Shown here: piece by piece, positions 59,201-64,000 of the stretch
How the letters are laid out: each line of letters starts with the position of its first letter
Numbering within the stretch: position 1 is the stretch's first letter
Source of the DNA: Hexactinellida sp. DTS-2022
Taxonomy: Eukaryota; Porifera; Hexactinellida
Length of the DNA: 64,000 bases
Assembly (NCBI GenBank): GCA_028753945.1
Contig: JAPNXP010000001.1
Coordinates: 7,182,501 to 7,246,500, forward strand
Direction of reading: 5' to 3'
The notes under the pieces: generated by a model
The model's input: only the letters and a program-made list of their open reading frames with translations
What the model was told of the DNA's origin: nothing
The model's database searches: none
Translations under genes and position numbers: made by a program

Positions 59201-62200
59201 TTACGGAAATGTAATGGAAAGAGTAACTGATTAAAGATAACGGTAGCTAGTTAAAAGTAACGGATGTCCGTTACCGTTACTGTTACTGAGTTACGTTACG
59301 GAGCACACACTGCTACCAAGTCCAAGTTAACGTGCTCCTAATTGCATTAGTGAATAGGGGTTATTCATGAATATTACAGTAGACTCCGCTTAATGGATCA
59401 CTTTGATCCGAGGGTAGTTTTACCTGAAAAGCGGAGGAATCAATTAATTAAGTCACGGTAGAACTGATTAAAGGTAAACGGATTAACTTAACAAAAGTAA
59501 CGGAGTAACGGTAACGGAAGAAAAAAAGCAACGGTAACGGAACAAATAAAGTAACGGACAGTGATGTTTTTTTTTGGGGGGGGGGGGCTCGGGGGGCGTG
59601 CCCCCCCACTTATTTCGCTAGGGGGGGGCGCTCCTTCCTATCAGTTATCTATAGAATTCATTATTGGGGGCCGTTTTCACCTATGTTTTCTAAGAAAATG
59701 CTAAATTTGAAAAGGAAGCGCCCCCCCACTTCTTTTTTTGGCAAAACAACACTGGTAACGGAGCACATCACTGCTTGGTAGATAAGGTGGAATTCAGCGT
59801 AGTCGTTTTAACATTAGTTACACTGCTCATATTAAAATCGCATCTCAAATAAATTCTCAAGAATATGTCAATAATTTAGACCCAAACCGATGAAATTGTG
59901 GATTTGATTTGATTGATGCACAAAAGAGATCTGTATCTAATGGAAATGGGATGAAAGGTCTTGGTACATGAGTACCAAAATAAATGTGAGACGTCTCAGT
60001 TATCAAATACTCGTAGGTTTGCAATACTAACTACAGTGAACTCCCGTTATAACGAAGTCGGATACAATGAAATACCCGCTTATAACGAAATGGATATTTC
60101 TCTCAGAGCATTAAATCCATTAATTATTGTCCGCTTATAACGAATATCCGGATTATAATGAAGGTATTACACTTTTACAGATCCCAACAGTATAATTTCC
60201 TTTCCTTTATAAAGTAACCAGAAGCTTTAAATATATTCACCCTAACAGTATTACAATACTGTATATAAATGAATTTATAAAGCAACCACATCGCAGAGCA
60301 CTGAGAGAATGCAAGACATTACTACCTCAAGTATAAATATACCTTTCCTAGCCAATTCAAACGGGATACAATCTCCAACCTAATTTACACAACATAAAAC
60401 GTTATCACACGATACAGCCAAAAGGATGGCCGCTTACCAACACTACAGAAACACTACGTTAGGGACCTGTCTGGAAGAAGCACTAGACGAATTGGTGCAC
60501 TCTCAGAATATCTCCTCTGAATTGGCCACACGCGTCATGATGCAATTCGACCGTGCTATGAACCACTTGCTCAAGGAGAAGGTGCGCAATAGGTTCAATT
60601 TCAAGGGGTCCCTGCATACCTACAGGTACTGCGATAACGTATGGACCTGTGTGCTCAAGGACGCGGAATTTAAGCCACACGCAAAGGACGGGAACGATGG
60701 AATGATTCAAGTGTCAAAAGTCAAGTTTGTCGCTTGCGAAGCAATAATTCAGAAAGCAGCTGGTGAGACTTGAGCAACAGAGTCTGCTAGATGTACAGAT
60801 TAGTATGGATACAATTAAATAATATACATTAAGGATTAATTAAATATTTTACACTTTTGAACACTGGTATGCATCTGTATCTTTATATCATATTTCATAT
60901 CACATTTCTAATTCCACAATACGGCTCTCATTTCGTAGCTTATCTATCAATAGCTAAACAGTTAATTAAGTGGTGTAAGGCGAATAGGAATGTTCCAGAT
61001 ATCTTGTTTATTTTGATAAGATTTTGTTATACGGGTGAGCAGACCTGGGGCTGATTACTAGTGAGTGATTACGATTACGATCATGATTACAGCCTTCAAA
61101 AAAGCTTGATTATGATTACGGTTACAGGAAAGGTTGTAATCGTAATCGTGGACCTGATTCACCAGACAGAATAGAATAAATAATTTTAACAGCCAAATTA
61201 ACCAGTCAATTAACCAAATCTTTTCTGATGAAGCTGAGTTATTAGCAGCTATGCTAACAACCAACGGATGACAAGAGATATTTTGAATTTTTTTCGAATA
61301 AAAGTGAATTATCTATACAGTCCACTCCCGGTATAACGAAGTGCTCGGGACCGTAGTTTCATTTCGATATAACCGGAGTTCGATCTCAAAAGAGTTCATT
61401 CCAAGTTGAATTTCGTTATAAGCGGAGTTCGTTATAACCGGAGTAAAATCAATAGCTTCGGTATATCCATTTCGTTGTAAGGGAAGTTTTAATAATGTAA
61501 TAAGATATAAGGATTTCCGGACCATTGAATGACTTGGTTATAAGCAGGTACTTCGTTATATCCAACTTGATTATAACGGGAGTTGACTGTATTAATAAAT
61601 CTCGATTGTTGTTTGTGTGTGTGTGTGTGTGTGTGTGCAGGAGGATGTCCTCATATCGCAAAAACTTGTCCTCGTATCTATAGATGTGAGGACAAAAACC
61701 CGGATATGAGGACATTGATCTGCGTGTGTGTGTGTTTGTCCCGATTATATTAAAGTGATGGAGGAATAGAAACCGCACTTAAAATTGAGATAGAGACTAA
61801 CTTCCAAATGTTATAAATTATAATAGGTAAACAAGTATGCTGAACACGAATTTCGCATTTGCAAATTTATGATATTAATATTTATTGTTGTTGTTTACAA
61901 AAATAGGTAAACAAATTATATGAAAATTCAAAATCAACCTAGAAGTTAGCTTTCATCGGGTATTATAGGTAAACAAGTAGAAATAGAGAAATGGTGAGGA
62001 GTAAGGCCGCACAGCGGCCGTTAACTTAAAGTGTGTAGCACCGCGCCGATCAGTCGCAAAGCGACCGAGACCGAAGGGCTCGTTAATATTAACAATATTA
62101 TGAAGCACTTATAGCTTGATCGGTGTTTCTACTTGCAGACAGAAGAAATACAAATGCAGTAGACTCCGCTTAATTGGGCCAATATTTCACAGGATTTACG

Positions 62201-62672
62201 GGACGGAATTACAATTTGGCTTGCAATATTTTCGGTTAAATTGGTCCAAACTATCCTCAGACCAAAGTGAAGCAATTATAAAGCCGAGAAATGTGAGATT
62301 AAGGATAATAATGACAAATTTACTTCATAACTCAATTGTTGGTGCTAACTAGAGAAATATAAATTAAATAATTATGCCCCCTTAACGAGCACGAGTGATG
62401 GCATGTTCGAGTTAACTAGAGTAGCTAGAAGTACCTGCTCCGTCTCCATCCTTGAATGCATGTCTGTTTAAATCAGCGCCTAGAGTTGGATGGCTCTTTT
62501 GCATGCTCTCCAGAATAAGTCTATTGCTGTACTCTTCTATGAGGTTAGTAGGGAGAGGTCGCTCGGCCACTAGTCTGGATATATCCACTATACTGTTCGT
62601 CTGAACAATTGATAGGCTGGCTAGCTCAGAGTCCCACTGTTCCAAACGGTCTGTGACTGAGGCCTGACTCAT
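46525..62672 (-). CDS. COG3: Conserved oligomeric Golgi complex subunit 3 (host gene of two nested genes)
   Basis: Sec34/COG3 is a lobe-A subunit of the COG tether that captures vesicles recycling within the Golgi. Exons recognised: 62672-62435, 59074-57967 (end uncertain), 57767-57636, 53531-53331 and 47213-46525, for about 790 aa against 828 in human. All joins are in phase except exon 2-3. Introns are about 3.4 kb, 0.2 kb, 4.1 kb and 6.1 kb. GTF2A2 lies in intron 1 on the other strand and RPGRIP1L in intron 3 on the same strand. The identity rests on many conserved blocks, e.g. [78 protein letters not shown] and [10 protein letters not shown]. Confidence 0.93.
47616..47800. mobile_element. 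pogo/Tigger-like MITE, GGTTATAAG subfamily
   Basis: CAGTGGATGCCGGTTATAAG at the left, ATCCGACATCTACTATACTG at the right (slightly degraded), with TA flanks. It sits in COG3 intron 4. The closely related 48571-48653 and 53219-53286 are shorter deletion forms. Confidence 0.65.
48571..48653. mobile_element. Short pogo-like MITE inside the 5' LTR
   Basis: CAGTAGATACCGGATATAAG to TTATATCCGGTATCCACTG, 83 bp, TA flanks. The 3' LTR lacks it, so it inserted after the retrotransposon. Confidence 0.75.
48668..49010. mobile_element. hAT-like MITE inside the 5' LTR, TSD GTACGCAC
   Basis: CAGAGACGGAACCGGTCG to CGACCGGTTCCATCTCTG, with perfect flanks GTACGCAC at 48660-48667 and 49011-49018. It is itself split by an insertion of about 95 bp (roughly 48783-48878) absent from the copy at 46006. 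Confidence 0.8.
50240..50771 (+). pseudogene. Remnant reverse transcriptase/RNase H of the Ty3/gypsy element
   Basis: The open stretch contains [40 protein letters not shown] and KTAFSPG, the classical palm motifs up to the strand before the catalytic YxDD. The YxDD region itself is broken by a frame shift, after which a TDASG-type RNase H start appears in another frame. Not functional. Confidence 0.8.
50812..50959. mobile_element. Small GGCCGGCGGAAGC-ended element within the RNase H remnant
   Basis: CAGGGCCGGCGGAAGCAG at the left and CGCTTCCACCGCCCCTG at the right. The interior repeats AAAGTGGTCAGGCCATGGC. It interrupts the RNase H reading of the retrotransposon. Confidence 0.6.
52826..53167. 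mobile_element. hAT-like element inside the 3' LTR, TSD ACGACTCT
   Basis: CATAGGCGCTGAAAC at the left and AGGCGCCTATG at the right, with perfect 8-bp flanks ACGACTCT at 52818-52825 and 53168-53175. The 5' LTR lacks it. A GGGGGGGGG run and CCCTCCCTG repeats are internal. Confidence 0.75.
53219..53286. mobile_element. 68-bp pogo-like MITE near COG3 exon 4
   Basis: CAGTAGATGCCTGTTATAAG to TTATAACCGGCATCCACTG, nearly a perfect hairpin, TA flanks, ending 45 bp from the exon 4 donor. Confidence 0.65.
53331..53531 (-). CDS. COG3: COG3 exon 4
   Basis: Follows TTGTGTAG and reads [20 protein letters not shown], then [20 protein letters not shown]. It ends ETKKG in phase 1 at AAGG|GTATGT. It is separated from exon 3 by 4.1 kb that contain the whole RPGRIP1L gene. 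Confidence 0.9.
53852..57469 (-). CDS. RPGRIP1L: RPGRIP1-like protein, intronless, nested in COG3 intron 3
   Basis: Structural protein of the ciliary transition zone (NPHP/MKS modules). 1205 aa from ATG at 57469 ([20 protein letters not shown]); the longer frame starts only at TTG. Domains: long coiled coil (about 20-555) beginning with [20 protein letters not shown] as in RPGRIP1L; a first C2 domain (about 560-710, [30 protein letters not shown]); a second C2 domain (about 730-860, [31 protein letters not shown]); an acidic linker; and a C-terminal RPGR-interacting-type domain (about 1033-1195, [19 protein letters not shown]). Human RPGRIP1L is 1315 aa with many introns; here the frame is unbroken. 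The start lies 167 bp past the COG3 exon 3 donor and the stop 320 bp before exon 4, same strand. RPGRIP1 versus RPGRIP1L cannot be separated outside vertebrates; the conserved N-terminal helix favours RPGRIP1L. Confidence 0.92.
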   Translation of the reverse strand: MAAPVRKNIYKESQMIAKLSREDLEDKHLRLLQEFDQLKKDSLDQEDKYKHLFVQFNKLKTLQGKFPSEHLPHGRAANPQLQKMVENLQNKVTQLELRNEKLENKLQLSKVQSQPKRPQSRPDSRRHNLSRVEEPAQYAPPHPPRYGHSLLEQARQDNQRLEECVLSLKTNISASQSSMQRQERENEQVCRGYEQRIERLKQELDRSHGLYEIATSRENVDILRLQRDLLDKTSQLDALKAEHGAVLQTLERVRESHAHVLGELDYSNSNLREEQKHSTELLGQVRVITLKNVDLVELQERIGEVKSENKLLKATNDELMKSAFDEERLRSHRAEVLAIQSKLDLVELAYREDLKKKSESLDRLQMERAERDKSQKELAELQKVYFKLKEEHEQMQNRLSFIYGPADTDWTELEEALTYIRIKREDASRLEEAASPGEVEELKRELLEMQVAHAESVLELDKTRSLLEVEHRICRAERDKTENMRERMEDIRTEYDRKAEESVHLLDIRAQRIRKLETQLREIAYGTRKYRLKAEENESEEEEAQGEVELQRGQNLLEVHLHQLSLHSEVQEKFEGVEPSLFLSYDFFEFETEMTPVTKGYRPLFDFKSQFIVNVDDFFLEYVMKQNVPLEIYQALGLEYRLVGKGHFDLKSVLHDQGGNKIRSTAVATGAGDFRDTVQFGTLEYWVRIRLPVREAFRLYQDRASALLAVGEREEQKLVLETELVNELVIKVQSCVALAPRREGTVPSPYVMYKFFEYPDHDTEIVPSSTDPSWDDVKKYPVTMDRPLDMYLKTESLEFYVFDDTDPDLKQYLGLCKVSLLPLVSSSRLEGTQPLLNTAGARVGSLNLKLNWTKSYLPADSWGLAVPLEIPPPLDVQSDSDPEREESVQTALPQVRTGEKEELDSQIEEEILRLTYTLSPPDTLQNNSHFSVVSPLLTDTMSSLVDNSSKLATLEKQSIHSTLVSEQEDKLIDSLIAEMETENSAESVHSLSLPPTPPNETDTFNSGHETMKSSVKASVTLDSLSTFHPSAFFTILLHSLTAVSDISEGLVGDNLIYVDYEFLNYDIEELETPNSIPIPALGESVLFNFQKMFDFQSSPDSENKRKMLQGMLLEGSGSVSSASSVKFTLVSDPQGGSEEQNCEELGCAYLDLMQVVSSEFNNISAELPVFRLSSPASIIANLTVHLLEIDQLREFAHVPAQEQTI
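57636..57767 (-). CDS. COG3: COG3 exon 3 (GDLAYPEKL)
   Basis: Short exon encoding [20 protein letters not shown], the most recognisable internal COG3 motif, ending SSI at a phase-1 donor AATAG|GTTGGT. The acceptor CTATTTCTAG lies 15 bp from the end of a MITE that fills the intron (57783-57929), and the exon 2-3 phase does not match with the canonical pair of sites. Confidence 0.85.
57783..57929. mobile_element. Diverged pogo-like MITE filling the small COG3 intron 2
   Basis: CAGTAAATACAGAATAGTC at the left, GTTCGTAATAATTAGTGTCTATTG at the right, with TCGGATAAGGCGAAATAA inside, matching the 5964-6146 subfamily. It occupies most of the roughly 200-bp intron. Confidence 0.5.
57967..59074 (-). 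CDS. COG3: COG3 exon 2 (largest)
   Basis: Acceptor TTTTATAG followed by GTATACAC. It encodes the Sec34 N-terminal core, from [15 protein letters not shown] through [14 protein letters not shown] to [19 protein letters not shown]. Two donors are possible: CGG|GTATGA at 57967 (phase 2) or GAA|GTACAT at 57990 (phase 0). The second would splice in frame to a phase-0 acceptor TTACAAG at 57761. The 3' boundary is therefore uncertain by about 25 bp. Confidence 0.85.
60426..60773 (+). CDS. GTF2A2: Transcription initiation factor IIA subunit gamma
   Basis: Small subunit of TFIIA, which stabilises TBP on the TATA element in RNA polymerase II initiation. 115 aa in one exon; the human protein has 109. 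Highly conserved: [17 protein letters not shown], a helix with [39 protein letters not shown] and [11 protein letters not shown] at 60426 in the context AAGGATGG, stop TGA at 60771-60773. It lies entirely inside COG3 intron 1 on the opposite strand, and no intron interrupts it. Confidence 0.97.
   Translation: MAAYQHYRNTTLGTCLEEALDELVHSQNISSELATRVMMQFDRAMNHLLKEKVRNRFNFKGSLHTYRYCDNVWTCVLKDAEFKPHAKDGNDGMIQVSKVKFVACEAIIQKAAGET
61318..61589. mobile_element. pogo/Tigger-like MITE, CGGTATAACG subfamily
   Basis: CAGTCCACTCCCGGTATAACG to TTATAACGGGAGTTGACTG, TA flanks, with several internal TTCGTTATAA words repeating the end. Its right TA is next to the start of a Helitron-like element. Confidence 0.7.
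61591..62094 (+). mobile_element. Helitron/Helentron-like element with small internal palindrome
   Basis: A shortened 5' end ATTAATAAATCTCGATTG is followed by the TG-rich leader, one body unit (ACTAACTTCCAAATG to GGTAAACAAGTA) and the 3' tail GGCCGCACAGCGGCC, GTCGCAAAGCGAC, CGAAGGGCTCGTT. A palindromic insert GAGGATGTCCTCATATCG to GATATGAGGACAT lies at about 61641-61712. Confidence 0.6.
62435..62672 (-). CDS. COG3: COG3 exon 1
   Basis: ATG at 62672 starts [20 protein letters not shown]. The stretch [33 protein letters not shown] parallels the N-terminus of vertebrate COG3 (EKLALWDRRPD, TDSVLELKAAAENLPVP). The donor GGAGCAG|GTACTT (phase 1) joins exactly to the exon 2 acceptor to read [19 protein letters not shown]. 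The longer frame upstream begins only with TTG. Confidence 0.85.
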
Positions 62673-63575
62673 GCTTATTAACAACCTTATCAGCAAATGA
62701 TTAACTGACAGTTAAATTATAATAACTTACTCCAATCTAATCCATGGTTAGATAAAAGTTTATTGAGTATATCAGTCTCTGCGCGGGGCGCGTAAATAAA
62801 TGCGGGTTTCGGGACCCGCAACCCGCGGGTTCTTGTGGATCAAAGGATCAGAATATTTTTCGGGGTGGGTCAGAGATTCTTCCTGCGGGTTAGCGCCAGT
62901 GTTTTCGCTAAGCCTCATTTGGGGGCCGCAGTGCCCCCCTATTCCTATTGTAACAATATTCCCTATATAGTTCCAAAACATACTAAATAATCAATATTAT
63001 CTTAAGATGGGAGAAGTGTTGCGATCGAAATAATTGTACAGTAAAATTATTCGGTAATCCCGTACAATAAACTCGGAATTAGCTGTTCAAATATCCCCCA
63101 AAAACGTATTGCCGTATTCCTTATTCCTTAAAGCTACAAATATTTTTGTACCCGCATTGTGCGCCGAGTGTTTACACCGTATTATATAATAATGGCGAGA
63201 TTACTGTTTAGCGATTGTGTCTTGCGGGGCGGGGCGGGTGCGGGACCCGCAGAGGTCTATATCTACAGTCCATAGTCCGTAATTAATGCAGGGAATATTT
63301 ATGGAGCTCAGCTTCTGATAAATGTATTGACATATAAAGAAAGTTTCTGATTTTTAACTGACCACGAATTGAGAAATAAAATAAAAGCCCTCAGTTGCTA
63401 GGAACTTTAGCTCCATATAACTAGTAAAACGTATTCCAATAATTTTTAATAAAGAGAATCTATTAAATAAGCCTTCTATAAGAAGCCTTCTATAAGAATT
63501 ACTGTGTAACAAACAGAAGTGGTTCTTGACTAGACATAACCTAACAATCACCAAGTTAATCACAGATTATACAGA
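62673..63575. other. Intergenic DNA between COG3 and the coiled-coil gene
   Basis: AT-rich, with a degenerate inverted pair of GGGACCCGCAACCCGCGGG (about 62810) and GGGGCGGGTGCGGGACCCGC (about 63230). No conserved coding sequence. The COG3 promoter should lie just above 62672; no clear core motif was identified. Confidence 0.6.
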
Positions 63576-63998
63576 TTATTTCCTCATAAAGTACTCTTCT
63601 AAGGCAGCTACACTTTTGTCTTCCCGGGAACTGTTGTAGCTCTCTGTAAATCTCTCGATATAAGCGATCAGTTTGCTCTTCTGCTCTTGAAAAGATTTCC
63701 TATAGTCCTCCATGACCTCGTTCAATGAGGAAATGTCCAGCTTTATATCATCGATATTGTCAATATTTCTCTCCAGTTCGTTCTGTAGGAACTCTGCTTC
63801 GTTAGGCAGTTTCGATACGGTTTCTCCATGCATCTGTTGGTTGGTAGAGCTCGCGAGCCGCTCGTATCTATAACGGAGATTGTCCATGGATTGGACGAGC
63901 AATGTTCTCTTCTGAACCAAACTATCTATTTCTGTTTGGAGCTCTTCCTTTCTGCGGATCAACGAAACATACCTTTGTTTCGCGGAATCGGTCTCCCT
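63576..63998 (-). CDS. Unidentified coiled-coil protein, C-terminal part
   Basis: Open on the minus strand from the right edge to TGA/TAA at 63576. The last 140 residues run from RETDSAKQRYVSLIRRKEEL through QKRTLLVQSMDNLRYRYERL to YIERFTESYNSSREDKSVAA and LEEYFMRK. The composition (Glu, Lys, Leu, Gln, few Pro/Gly) and hydrophobic spacing fit one long helix with a break around NQQMHGETVSKLPNE. No family was recognised with confidence. A GTATGT at 63973 could be a donor, but the frame is open through it. Confidence 0.6.
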   Translation of the reverse strand, partial: RETDSAKQRYVSLIRRKEELQTEIDSLVQKRTLLVQSMDNLRYRYERLASSTNQQMHGETVSKLPNEAEFLQNELERNIDNIDDIKLDISSLNEVMEDYRKSFQEQKSKLIAYIERFTESYNSSREDKSVAALEEYFMRK

Positions 63999-64000
63999 CA

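Larger units (their letters stand above)
59075..62434 (-). other. COG3 intron 1, containing GTF2A2 and repeats
   Basis: 3.36 kb between the donor GCAG|GTACTT and the acceptor TTATAG. From the acceptor side it holds GTAACGG-rich simple sequence (59090-59570), a G/C homopolymer stretch with GGGGCTCGGGGGGCGTG (59570-59650), a partial pogo-like CAGTGAACTCCCGTTATAAC element at 60034, the GTF2A2 gene, a GATTACGATTACG repeat (61067-61150), a MITE and a Helitron-like element. Confidence 0.8.

Noticed and set aside
1..64000. tRNA or rRNA genes
   Set aside because: I looked for cloverleaf-compatible stretches and rRNA-like sequence while reading; the GC-rich hairpins seen belong to Helitron-like 3' ends. 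No convincing RNA gene was found, though a covariance-model search could not be run.

Overview
This window is nuclear DNA from an animal. It carries a full laminin alpha chain, the cilium gene RPGRIP1L, a sacsin-type gene, the Golgi tether subunit COG3, TFIIA-gamma and mitochondrial aconitase, all split (where split) by GT-AG spliceosomal introns. Gene density is low and non-coding DNA is AT-rich and crowded with small DNA transposons. The species cannot be fixed from the sequence. Coding exons are unusually long and few (laminin alpha in 4 exons, aconitase in 3, RPGRIP1L in 1). A non-bilaterian such as a sponge, or another intron-poor animal, is plausible but not proven.

Layout. 1-6609 (minus): 5' part of a sacsin (SACS) gene, three recognisable exons, running off the left edge. 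6.6-20.7 kb: no gene found; Helitron-like, hAT-like and pogo-like elements, two long inverted repeats (one inside the SACS intron, one at 11.6-16.6 kb with arms that look almost identical) and simple repeats. 20721-35001 (minus): laminin alpha, signal peptide to stop, predicted 3458 aa, with a very long Ser/Val/Pro tandem-repeat linker between LG3 and LG4. 35.0-39.5 kb: repeats only. 39506-41913 (minus): mitochondrial aconitase ACO2 with 46- and 52-bp introns. 41.9-46.5 kb: repeats only. 46525-62672 (minus): COG3 in at least five exons. Two complete intronless genes sit inside its introns: TFIIA-gamma (60426-60773, plus strand, intron 1) and RPGRIP1L (53852-57469, minus strand, the intron after the GDLAYPEKL exon). 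A decayed Ty3/gypsy LTR retrotransposon, itself hit by several smaller elements, fills the last COG3 intron. 63576-63998 (minus): C-terminal end of an unidentified coiled-coil protein at the right edge.

The genes belong to unrelated systems (basement membrane, TCA cycle, Golgi retrograde tethering, general transcription, ciliary transition zone, HSP90-like chaperone biology), and no operon-like logic is visible. The strongest structural signals are the two-gene nesting in COG3, the near-identical long inverted repeat, the laminin repeat linker, and several layers of transposon insertions whose 8-bp target duplications can be read directly.
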